Shown here piece by piece: positions 5,143-12,309 of a stretch of DNA of 15,885 nt. Numbering within the stretch: position 1 is the stretch's first letter; each line of letters opens with the position of its first letter. Both the position numbers and the translations under genes were made by a program. The notes beneath the pieces were generated by a model. The model saw only the letters and a program-made list of their open reading frames with translations, was not told the DNA's origin and searched no databases. This stretch comes from Bacillota bacterium. GTDB taxonomy: Bacteria; Bacillota; Clostridia; Oscillospirales; Oscillospiraceae. The stretch is from assembly GCA_023406225.1 (NCBI GenBank), contig JAEXWS010000125.1, forward strand, positions 1-15,885, written 5' to 3'.

Positions 5143-5177
5143 TCTTTCTCAGCCGGACGGCGCGTTTGGGAAGAAAA

Positions 5178-6689
5178 TCAGCTTCGGCCGCCGGAGTTGG
5201 TGGTGTCCTTCAGCAGCACGTCGTGAGCGCCGCCTTCGACGATGGAGACGGAGGAGACCAGGGTCAGCTTGGCCTTTTCCCGCAGCTCGGGGATCGTCAG
5301 CGCCCCGCAGTTGCACATGGTGGAGCGGACCTTGCTCAAGGTGGTGGCCATGCCGTCGGTCAGCGCGCCGGCATAGGGGACGTAAGAATCCACGCCCTCC
5401 TCGAAGGAGAGCTTCTTGTCGCCGCCCAGGTCGTAGCGCTGCCAGTTCCGGGCCCGGGCGCTGCCCTCGCCCCAGTATTCCTTCATATAGCTGCCGCCGA
5501 TGAGGACCTTGCTGGTGGGGGACTCGTCGAACCGGGAGAAGTACCGGCCCAGCATGCAGAAGTCCGCGCCCATGGCCAGAGCCAGGGTGATGTGGTAATC
5601 CTGCACGATGCCGCCGTCGGCGCAGATGGGGACGTACACGCCGGTCTCCTCAAAATACTGGTCCCGCTCCCTCGCCACGTCGATGACCGCCGTGGCCTGG
5701 CCCCGGCCGATGCCCTTGGTCTCCCGGGTGATGCAGATGGAGCCGCCGCCGATGCCGACTTTCACGAAGTCCGCCCCCGCGTCCGCCAGGAAGCGGAAGC
5801 CCTCGCCGTCCACCACGTTGCCCGCGCCCACCTTCACGGTGTCGCCGTAGTTGTCCCGGATCCATTTCAGCGTCCGGGCCTGCCACTCGGAGTAACCCTC
5901 GGAGGAGTCGATGACCATCACATCCACCCCGGCCTCCACCAGGGCGGGCACCCGCTGGGCGTAGTCCCGGGTGTTGATGCCCGCGCCCACCACATAGCGC
6001 TTCTGGCCGTCCAAAAGCTCCAGGGGGTTGCCCTTGTGGGTGTCGTAGTCCTTCCGAAAGACGAAGGAGACCAGCCGCCCGTCGGCGGAGACGATGGGCA
6101 GGGCGTTGAGTTTCCGATCCCAGATGATGTTGTTGGCCTCCTTCAAGCTGGTGCCCTCGGGGGCGTAGATCAGCTTGGAGAGGGGGGTCATGAAGGTCTC
6201 GACCTTTGTGGACGGGTCCATGCGGCTGACCCGGTAATCCCGGCTGGTGACCAGGCCCAGGAGCCTGCCGCTGCCGGTGCCGTCGTCGGTGACGGCCATG
6301 GTGGAGTGGCCGGTGCGCTCCTTCAGCGCCAGCACGTCCGCCAGGGTGTCTGTGGAGCGGAGGTTGGAATCGCTGGAGACGAAGCCCGCCTTGTAGTTTT
6401 TGACCTTGCGCACCATCTCCGCCTGGGCCTCGATGGGCTGGGAGACGAAGATGAAGGCGATGCCGCCCTCCTTGGCCAGGCCGATGCCCATGTTTTCACC
6501 GGAGACGGACTGCATGACGGCGGACACCATGGGGACGTTCATGGTCAGCGGGCAGGTCTCGCCCCGCCTGTACTTCACCACCGGCGTCTCCAGGGACACG
6601 TTCATGGGGATGCACTCGGCGGAGGAGTAGCCGGGTACCAGCAGATACTCGCTGAAGGTGTGGGAGGGTTCCTTGAAAAAATATGCCAT
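5178..6689 (-). CDS. guaB: Inosine-5'-monophosphate dehydrogenase
   Basis: A 503-residue cytoplasmic enzyme oxidising IMP to XMP with NAD, the committed step to GMP. The catalytic loop is GIGGGSICITRE with Cys319, the substrate/NAD segment is DSSEGYSEWQ (261-270), and the flap has RNWQRYD with Arg418-Tyr419. GADF..LGRYF (375-384) and the phosphate-binding CADGGI (356-361) are present. A CBS-domain pair occupies roughly 100-220. The sequence type (DSSEG, GIGGGSICITRE, EEGVDSYVPY) is that of the Tritrichomonas foetus enzyme rather than the usual bacterial one, and residue numbering coincides with it. The start at 6689 (MAYFFKEPSH) follows GAGGTGG; an ATG 18 bases upstream (6707) lacks a good site. 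It lies 60 bases after purL with its own promoter and no terminator between them. Confidence 0.96.
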   Translation of the reverse strand: MAYFFKEPSHTFSEYLLVPGYSSAECIPMNVSLETPVVKYRRGETCPLTMNVPMVSAVMQSVSGENMGIGLAKEGGIAFIFVSQPIEAQAEMVRKVKNYKAGFVSSDSNLRSTDTLADVLALKERTGHSTMAVTDDGTGSGRLLGLVTSRDYRVSRMDPSTKVETFMTPLSKLIYAPEGTSLKEANNIIWDRKLNALPIVSADGRLVSFVFRKDYDTHKGNPLELLDGQKRYVVGAGINTRDYAQRVPALVEAGVDVMVIDSSEGYSEWQARTLKWIRDNYGDTVKVGAGNVVDGEGFRFLADAGADFVKVGIGGGSICITRETKGIGRGQATAVIDVARERDQYFEETGVYVPICADGGIVQDYHITLALAMGADFCMLGRYFSRFDESPTSKVLIGGSYMKEYWGEGSARARNWQRYDLGGDKKLSFEEGVDSYVPYAGALTDGMATTLSKVRSTMCNCGALTIPELREKAKLTLVSSVSIVEGGAHDVLLKDTTNSGGRS

Positions 6690-6719
6690 GCGGCCACCTC
6701 GTTTCACAGAATTTCAATT

Positions 6720-6747
6720 AGGATACCACAGATTTGTAAAAATGCAA
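6720..6747 (-). promoter_or_regulatory. Promoter of guaB
   Basis: Minus strand: TTGCAT (6747-6742), 16-base spacer, extended -10 TGG-TATCCT (TATCCT at 6725-6720). It starts directly after the purL stop (6752-6750). It would allow guanine-branch expression independent of the purine operon, in addition to read-through. Confidence 0.6.
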
Positions 6748-6749
6748 TG

Positions 6750-9700
6750 TCACAGCGCAAAATAATCCTTTGCGGACTCGAACAGGCGCAGGTCGTAGTC
6801 GCCGGGGACGTTTTGGTACAGTCCGGGACCCACCCGCTCCGCGTGGCCCATCTTGCCAAACACCCGCCCGTCGGGAGAGGTGACGCCCTCCACGGCCCAG
6901 GCGGAGCCGTTGGGATTGAAGCGCACATCCATGGTGGGCGCGCCGTCCAGGTCCACGTACTGGGTGGCGATCTGGCCGTTTTCCGCCAGCTTTGCCAAAA
7001 GCTCGGGGCTGCACAGGAAGCGGCCCTCGCCGTGGGACACGGGCACGCTCACCACGTCGCCCACAGAGCGCCCCGCCAGCCACGGGGAGCGGTTGGAGGC
7101 GATGCGGGTGCGGACGATCTTGGACTGGTGCCGGCCGATGACGTTATAGCTCAGCGTGGGACAGGCGGCGTCGGTGTCCACGATCTCGCCGAAGGGAACG
7201 AGGCCCAGCTTGATGAGGGCCTGGAAGCCGTTGCAGATGCCCAGCATCAAACCGTCCCGGTTTTTCAGCAGGTCCATGGCCGCGTCCGCCACCTCCGGGC
7301 TGCGGAAGAAGGCCGTGATGAACTTGCCGGAGCCGTCCGGCTCGTCGCCGCCGGAAAAGCCGCCGGGGAGGAAGATGATCTGGCTCTCCCGGGCCGCCCG
7401 GGCAAAGCGGGCGGCGGAGTCGGCCACCCCCTGGGCGGATTGGTTGTTCAGCACCAGGATCTCCGGGTCCAGGCCCGCCCGCTCCACGGCCCGGGCGCTG
7501 TCATATTCGCAGTTGGTGCCGGGGAACACGGGGATGAGGACCCTGGGCCGGGCCGCGCCCGCCTTGGGGGCGGCCCGGGAGAAGGCCGGGGCCTCCAGCA
7601 CGGGGACGGGCTCCGGGTCCGCAGGGACCTCCATGGGGAACACGTCCTCCAGCGCGCCGTCGTAGGGGACGGCCAGTTCCCGCAGGGCCACGGACTGGTC
7701 CCGGCAGGTGAGGACGCCGCTCTCGTTCGTCACGCCCAGGCACACGCCCAGCTCCAGCTCCCCCACGGCCTCCAGCAGCAGCGCCGCCGGGCGGCGGGCA
7801 AACAGGTCCCGCATCTCCGCCGCGCCGGAGAAGGCGAAGCCCAGGCCGTTTCCGAAGCACGCCTTCATCACGGCGGCGGCCGCGCCGCCCGTCCCCAACA
7901 CGGACGCGGCGGCGATCTTGCCCTCCGCGATGGCCGCCTCGGCGGCGTCCAGAACGGCGGTGAGGCTCTCGGGCTTCAACCCGCCGTCTCCATCCGTCTC
8001 GGGAGCAAGCAGATAGACCTTGTGTCCCGGGGCCTTGAATTCTCCCGAGAGGATGCGGCCCGTCCTGCCCAGGGATACCGCGAAGGATATCAGCGTGGGG
8101 GGCACGTCCAGGTCGTTGAAGGAGCCGGACATGGAGTCCTTGCCGCCGATGGCGGCGCACTCCAGGTCGAGCTGGGCGGACAGCGCGCCCAAAAGCGCCG
8201 CCACCGGCTTGCCCCAGCGCCTGGGGTCCGTCCCCAGCTTTTCAAAGTACTCCTGGAAGGTCAGCCAGCATTTTTTCCGGCTTCCGCCGGCGGCCACCAC
8301 CTTGGCAACGGACTCCGCCACCGCCAGATACGCGCCCCGGAAGGGGCTTTCGTCCATGGCCGCGGGACTGCCGCCCCAGGCCATGATGGAGCAGGTGGTG
8401 GTCTCATGGCCCAGCACCGGGAGCTTGGCCGCCATGGCCTGGGCCGGGGTCTTTTGGTATTTGCCGCCGAAGGGCATCAGTACGGAAGCGGCGCCGATGG
8501 TGGCGTCAAACCGCTCCGCCAGGCCCTGCTTGGAGCACACGTTCAGATCCCCCGCGATCTCCAGCAGGCCGTCCCGGAAGCCGGGGACGGCGGCGGGGGC
8601 GGGGGCCTTGGGGGCCTCCACCACGGCGGCGGCCACCTTGGGCGCGCCGTTGGTGTTCAAAAAGGCCCGGGAGAGGTCCGCCACGGTGCGGCCGTTCCAG
8701 CGCATGACCATGCGCCCGGTGTCGGTGACGGAGGCCACCACGGCGGCCTCCAGATTCTCGCTGTTTGCGATGGCGATGAAGCGCTCCGCGTCCTTGGCCT
8801 CCACCACCACCGCCATCCGCTCCTGGGATTCGGAGATGGCCAGCTCCGTGGCGTCCAGGCCCTCGTACTTCTTGGAGACACGGTTAAGATCGATGTCCAG
8901 GGAGTCCGCCAGCTCGCCCACGGCCACGGACACGCCGCCCGCGCCGAAGTCGTTGCACCGCTTGATGAGGCGCACGGCCTCGCCGTGGCGGAACAGCCGC
9001 TGGAGCTTGCGCTCCTCCGGGGCGTTGCCTTTTTGGACCTCGGCGGAGCAGGTGGAGACGGACTTGGTGTCATGGCTCTTGGAAGAGCCGGTGGCCCCGC
9101 CGCAGCCGTCCCGGCCCGTGCGGCCGCCCACCAGGATCACCACGTCGCCGGGCTTAGGGACCTCCCGCCGGACGTTGGGCGCGGGCGCCGCGCCCACCAC
9201 CGCGCCGATCTCCATGCGCTTGGCGGCGTATCCGGGGTGATAGAGCTCGTCCACCAGCCCCGTGGCCAGGCCGATCTGATTGCCGTAGGAGCTGTAGCCC
9301 TGGGCGGCCGCCTGAACGATCTTCCGCTGGGGCAGCTTGCCGGGCAGGGTCTTTGCGATGGGGGTCCTGGGGTCCGCCGCGCCGGTGACGCGCATGGCCT
9401 GGTAGACATAACCCCGGCCCGCCAGGGGGTCCCGGATGGCGCCGCCGATGCAGGTGGCCGCGCCGCCGAAGGGCTCGATCTCGGTGGGGTGGTTGTGAGT
9501 CTCGTTTTTGAACAGGAGCAGCCAGGGCTTCTCCTCGCCGTCCTCATCCACGCCGATCTTCACCGTGCAGGCGTTGATCTCCTCGGATTCGTCCAGATCC
9601 ACCAGCTTTCCGGCTTTTTTCAGGTACTTGGCGCCCCGGGTGCCCATGTCCATGAGGGTAATGGGCCGGTCTCCGGCGCCGGTGGCCTCCCGGACGGCCA

Positions 9701-10445
9701 GATACCGCTGGTAGGCGGCCTGGGCGGCGGGGTCTTCAAAGGCGATGTCCGTCAGCGCCGTCGAGAAGGTGGTGTGGCGGCAGTGGTCGGACCAGTAGGT
9801 GTCCAGGATGCGCAGCTCGGTCAGGGTGGGGTCCCGGCCCTCCCGGGCGAAATAGGACCGGCAGCACTTCAGATCGCCCAGGTCCATGGCGAGGCCCAGA
9901 GAGGCGATCAGACCCTCCAGGGCGCCGTCGTCCATGGCGGCGAAGCCGGTGAGAACGGCGGGGGGAGCGGGCTGCTCCACCTCCATGGCCAGGGAGTCCA
10001 CCGTTTCCAGTCCGGCCTCCCGGGCCTCCACGGGGTTGATGACATAGCGTTTGACCGCGTCCACGTCCCCGGGGGTCAGGTCGCCGGAGAGGAGATAGAC
10101 CCTGGCGGTGCGGACCGCGGGCCGGTCGCCCTGGGTCAAAAGCTGGATGCACTGGGCGGCGGAGTCCGCCCGCTGGTCGAACTGGCCGGGGAGGTATTCC
10201 ACGGCGAAGGCGGAAAAGTCCCCGGCGGGCAGGGCGGCGGTGGCGTCGTCCACCTGGGGCTCGGAAAACACCAGATGGACCGCCCGGCGGAAGCTCTCTT
10301 CGTCCAAACCCTCCACGTCGTAGCGGTTGATGAGCCGCAGCCCCGTCAGGGCGGTGACGCCCAGCAGGGTCCGAAGCTCGTTCAAAAGCCCCGCCGCCTC
10401 CTGGCGCAGAGCGGGCTTTTTCTCCACATAAATGCGTTGTACCAT
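6750..10445 (-). CDS. purL: Phosphoribosylformylglycinamidine synthase, single-chain clostridial type
   Basis: A 1231-residue enzyme converting FGAR, glutamine and ATP to FGAM. It carries an N-terminal PurS-like region (1-160) and two AIR-synthase-type halves; DTYWSDHCRHTTF is at 215-227, FKNETHNHPTEIEPFGG at 312-328 and GGRTGRDGCGGATGSS at 440-455. The C-terminal class I glutamine amidotransferase domain begins near 967 (FPGTNCEYD 974-982). The amidotransferase triad is Cys1071 in LGICNGFQ, His1201 and Glu1203 in GHAER. Fused single-chain forms occur in Clostridia and proteobacteria; the motifs here fit the former. The ATG directly follows the purD stop with no gap, and GGAGG within the purD 3' end serves as ribosome binding site, so the two are translationally coupled. 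No truncation or frameshift is seen. Confidence 0.96.
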   Translation of the reverse strand: MVQRIYVEKKPALRQEAAGLLNELRTLLGVTALTGLRLINRYDVEGLDEESFRRAVHLVFSEPQVDDATAALPAGDFSAFAVEYLPGQFDQRADSAAQCIQLLTQGDRPAVRTARVYLLSGDLTPGDVDAVKRYVINPVEAREAGLETVDSLAMEVEQPAPPAVLTGFAAMDDGALEGLIASLGLAMDLGDLKCCRSYFAREGRDPTLTELRILDTYWSDHCRHTTFSTALTDIAFEDPAAQAAYQRYLAVREATGAGDRPITLMDMGTRGAKYLKKAGKLVDLDESEEINACTVKIGVDEDGEEKPWLLLFKNETHNHPTEIEPFGGAATCIGGAIRDPLAGRGYVYQAMRVTGAADPRTPIAKTLPGKLPQRKIVQAAAQGYSSYGNQIGLATGLVDELYHPGYAAKRMEIGAVVGAAPAPNVRREVPKPGDVVILVGGRTGRDGCGGATGSSKSHDTKSVSTCSAEVQKGNAPEERKLQRLFRHGEAVRLIKRCNDFGAGGVSVAVGELADSLDIDLNRVSKKYEGLDATELAISESQERMAVVVEAKDAERFIAIANSENLEAAVVASVTDTGRMVMRWNGRTVADLSRAFLNTNGAPKVAAAVVEAPKAPAPAAVPGFRDGLLEIAGDLNVCSKQGLAERFDATIGAASVLMPFGGKYQKTPAQAMAAKLPVLGHETTTCSIMAWGGSPAAMDESPFRGAYLAVAESVAKVVAAGGSRKKCWLTFQEYFEKLGTDPRRWGKPVAALLGALSAQLDLECAAIGGKDSMSGSFNDLDVPPTLISFAVSLGRTGRILSGEFKAPGHKVYLLAPETDGDGGLKPESLTAVLDAAEAAIAEGKIAAASVLGTGGAAAAVMKACFGNGLGFAFSGAAEMRDLFARRPAALLLEAVGELELGVCLGVTNESGVLTCRDQSVALRELAVPYDGALEDVFPMEVPADPEPVPVLEAPAFSRAAPKAGAARPRVLIPVFPGTNCEYDSARAVERAGLDPEILVLNNQSAQGVADSAARFARAARESQIIFLPGGFSGGDEPDGSGKFITAFFRSPEVADAAMDLLKNRDGLMLGICNGFQALIKLGLVPFGEIVDTDAACPTLSYNVIGRHQSKIVRTRIASNRSPWLAGRSVGDVVSVPVSHGEGRFLCSPELLAKLAENGQIATQYVDLDGAPTMDVRFNPNGSAWAVEGVTSPDGRVFGKMGHAERVGPGLYQNVPGDYDLRLFESAKDYFAL

Positions 10446-11729
10446 TTACGTCTCCTCCATGGCGGCCAGCGCCCGCCGGCCGATGTCCCGGCGCATGTAG
10501 GCGCCGTCAAAGTGGATGGTGTCCGCCGCCGCGTAGGCGTCGCGCAGAGCGGCCTTCAAGTCCGCCGCCGCGGCAGTGACGCCCAGCACCCGGCCCCCGC
10601 TGGTGACCAGCGCGCCGTCTTCGGCCAGCTTGTCCCCGGCGTGGTAAACGGTGACGTTCTTTGGCAGGGCGGCGGGAAAGGAGAGGACCTTTCCCTTCTC
10701 ATAATGCTCCGGATAGCCGCCGGAGGCCAGGATGACGCAGGCGGCGGCCCCGTCGGACCACTCCAGGGTCAGCTCCGCCAGCGTTTCGTTCTCCACGGCC
10801 TGCATCACGGTCAAAAGGTCCGTTTTCAGCAGGGGCAGGACCACCTGGGTCTCCGGGTCGCCGAAGCGGCAGTTGTACTCGATGACCTTGGGGCCGCCGG
10901 GGGTGAGCATGAGGCCGAAGTAGAGGCAGCCCTTGAAGGGGCAGCCCTCCGCCCGCATGGCGGCCAGGGTGGGCAGGAAGATGGTCTCCATGCAAAGCCG
11001 GGCCGTCTCCTCCGTATAGTAGGGGTTGGGGGCCACGGTGCCCATGCCGCCAGTGTTCAGTCCCGTGTCGCCGTCCCCGGCCCGCTTGTGGTCCATGGAG
11101 GACACCATGGGCGCGATGGCGGTCCCGTCCGTAAAGGCCAGGACGCTGACCTCCGGGCCCGTCAAAAACTCCTCGATGACGATCTCGTTGCCGGAGGCGC
11201 CGAACACCTTGTCCTCCATGATGGACCGCACCGCCGCCTCCGCCTCCTGAAGGTCCCGGGGGATGAGCACGCCCTTGCCCAGAGCCAGGCCGTCGGCCTT
11301 CACCACGATGGGGAAGGAGGCGGCGCGGAGATAGTCCAGCGCGGCCCCGGGGTCGTCGAACACCGCGTAGGACGCGGTGGGGATGCCGTACTTTTTCATG
11401 AGGTTTTTGGAAAAGACCTTGCTGCTCTCGATGCGGGCGGCCTTGGCGTCGGGGCCGAAGCAGGGGATGCCGGCCTCGTGGAGCCGGTCCACACACCCAA
11501 GGGCCAGAGGGTCGTCCGGAGCCACCACGGCGAAGCCGACGGCGTGGCTTTTGGCGAAGTCCACGATGGCGGAGATGTCCTTGGCCCCGATCTGAGGGAC
11601 GCACACTGCGTCCGCGGCGATGCCGCCGTTGCCGGGCAGGGCGTAGATCGTTTCAACAGAGGGGTTTTCCCTGAGTTTTTTGATAATGGCGTGCTCGCGG
11701 CCACCGCCGCCGACGACCAGGATGTTCAT
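10446..11729 (-). CDS. purD: Phosphoribosylamine-glycine ligase (GAR synthetase)
   Basis: A 427-residue ATP-grasp enzyme joining phosphoribosylamine and glycine, the second step of purine synthesis. It starts with the N-domain motif MNILVVGGGGREHAI; the ATP-grasp region shows VVKADGLALGKGV (142-154) and DHKRAGDGDTGLNTGGMG (213-230). The metal and ATP site NCRFGDPETQ is at 286-295. Length is normal for the family. The frame stays open about 450 bases further upstream, but the start at 11729 is clear from AGGAGG six bases before the ATG and from homology beginning there. The stop touches the purL start. The upstream side is a 580-base hairpin-rich spacer with no obvious promoter, so expression probably depends on read-through from the AICAR transformylase gene. 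Confidence 0.96.
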   Translation of the reverse strand: MNILVVGGGGREHAIIKKLRENPSVETIYALPGNGGIAADAVCVPQIGAKDISAIVDFAKSHAVGFAVVAPDDPLALGCVDRLHEAGIPCFGPDAKAARIESSKVFSKNLMKKYGIPTASYAVFDDPGAALDYLRAASFPIVVKADGLALGKGVLIPRDLQEAEAAVRSIMEDKVFGASGNEIVIEEFLTGPEVSVLAFTDGTAIAPMVSSMDHKRAGDGDTGLNTGGMGTVAPNPYYTEETARLCMETIFLPTLAAMRAEGCPFKGCLYFGLMLTPGGPKVIEYNCRFGDPETQVVLPLLKTDLLTVMQAVENETLAELTLEWSDGAAACVILASGGYPEHYEKGKVLSFPAALPKNVTVYHAGDKLAEDGALVTSGGRVLGVTAAAADLKAALRDAYAAADTIHFDGAYMRRDIGRRALAAMEET

Positions 11730-11765
11730 AGAGAGAGCCTCCTTGATTTCTGTCCCCGGTTTGGG

Positions 11766-11804
11766 GCGCGGGAAACGCCCCCGCCGCGGGGGCGTTTCCC
11801 GCGC
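11766..11804. repeat. 18-bp hairpin upstream of purD
   Basis: GCGCGGGAAACGCCCCCG (11766-11783) pairs perfectly with 11787-11804 across a 3-base loop. It lies 37 bases upstream of the purD start. No T-tract follows on the minus strand, so it is not a classical terminator; a read-through attenuator or RNA-stabilising hairpin is possible. Confidence 0.6.
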
Positions 11805-11810
11805 GGGGGC

Positions 11811-11839
11811 CCTTCTTTTTCTGGCGCGGAAAAAGAAGG
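11811..11839. repeat. CCTTCTTTTTC inverted repeat
   Basis: CCTTCTTTTTC (11811-11821) and GAAAAAGAAGG (11829-11839) form an 11-bp stem with a 7-base loop, directly next to the 18-bp hairpin. The long T/A tracts inside the stem make it resemble a transposed repeat more than a terminator. Confidence 0.5.
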
Positions 11840-12202
11840 ACGAAGAAAAAGACCTGCCCCGGGCCGAAAAAGACCGCGGGACTTTTTCGGGCTTTCCGGG
11901 GGCGGAGGGCTTTGGCCCGTGCCTGCCGACTGTTTTGTGAGGATTCCAAGAGCCGTTTTGCCATGGAACCACAGGAACGGGGCGCGCCCGGACACACCCT
12001 GCTTCTCTTTTCACTGCCGCACCGCTCTCTTTCGGAAGCGCCAGGCGGCGGCAGCAAAAGAGGAGGGCCAGGTGTCCGGAACCACCTCCCGACAAAAAGG
12101 CCCCCAAACGCGGCGGAAAGCCGAAACATTCACCGCGCCCCGGCGCGAGCCGGATGAAAGCCGCAGGGTCACCGCCCAAAGTCTCTCAGCGGGCCCGTGA
12201 CC

Positions 12203-12232
12203 CCCAAAATGACCCGGAGGGGTCATTTTGGG
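12203..12232. repeat. 13-bp hairpin downstream of the AICAR transformylase gene
   Basis: CCCAAAATGACCC (12203-12215) pairs perfectly with 12220-12232 around a GGAG loop. No T-tract follows on the minus strand. It may act in concert with 12273-12296 as a partial transcription barrier within the operon. Confidence 0.5.
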
Positions 12233-12272
12233 ACCGCCCTTCAGCGGTTTCTTTTGGACCGTGCACGGCCCG

Positions 12273-12296
12273 TTTTCTTTGTCAAGACAAAGAAAA
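12273..12296. terminator. Terminator-like palindrome after the AICAR transformylase gene
   Basis: TTTTCTTTGTC (12273-12283) and GACAAAGAAAA (12286-12296) are perfect inverted repeats with a 2-base centre, 13 bases after the stop codon at 12310. The T-rich arm would give a U-run in either direction, but the stem is A/T-rich and weak. Leaky termination is plausible because purD downstream still needs to be expressed. Confidence 0.4.
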
Positions 12297-12309
12297 TGGG
12301 GGGTGCAGA

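Larger units (their letters stand above)
4872..5147. repeat. MITE-like nested hairpin element between guaB and the PstS-like gene
   Basis: The 276-base segment is almost entirely self-complementary. An identical 30-base hairpin lies at both ends (4877-4906 and 5113-5142), with AAAGAG outside the left copy and CTCTTT outside the right. Inside these, TTGTCGAAAAAG (4912-4923) and CTTTTTCGACAA (5094-5105) form a second inverted repeat flanked by the direct repeat GCTGAGG (4905-4911, 5106-5112). Within are further hairpins: 4915-4943 (13 bp), 4972-4992 (8 bp), 5018-5050 (13 bp) and 5064-5083 (8 bp). Two readings fit: a 194-base MITE (4912-5105) with a 7-base target duplication, or a larger element with about 50-base ends. 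No credible protein is encoded. It probably recurs elsewhere in the genome, which cannot be tested here. Confidence 0.7.
11730..12309. other. Hairpin-rich spacer between the AICAR transformylase gene and purD
   Basis: No credible gene is present. The stretch is a succession of strong inverted repeats: 11766-11804 (18 bp), 11811-11839 (11 bp), 11864-11890 (9 bp), 12203-12232 (13 bp), 12233-12248 (5 bp) and 12273-12296 (11 bp). Two smaller palindromes, 12134-12147 and CCGTGCACGG (12259-12268), are also visible. A perfect TTGACA occurs on the minus strand (12285-12280) but no -10 follows at the right distance. The structures interrupt an otherwise tightly packed operon and could attenuate, process or protect the transcript. 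They may equally be inserted repeat sequences. Confidence 0.6.

Noticed and set aside
11653..12179. N-terminal extension of the purD frame and several Arg/Pro/Gly-rich frames in the spacer
   Set aside because: Homology and the ribosome binding site place the purD start at 11729. The extra residues are translations of inverted repeats.
4821..12200. A plus-strand open frame of about 2459 codons antisense to guaB, purL and purD
   Set aside because: It lies opposite three well-identified genes; its composition (Gly, His, Val, Gln, Ala rich, repetitive) is the reverse-frame shadow of GC-rich codon usage. It shows no domain, and it runs through noncoding hairpins at both ends.
12280..12285. Perfect TTGACA as a purD promoter
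   Set aside because: No acceptable -10 lies 15-19 bases downstream, and the hexamer is part of a palindrome.
11730..12309. Purine riboswitch or PurR-type operator upstream of purD
   Set aside because: I could not fit a purine-riboswitch three-way junction with its conserved loops, nor a known PurBox; only unrelated hairpins are visible.
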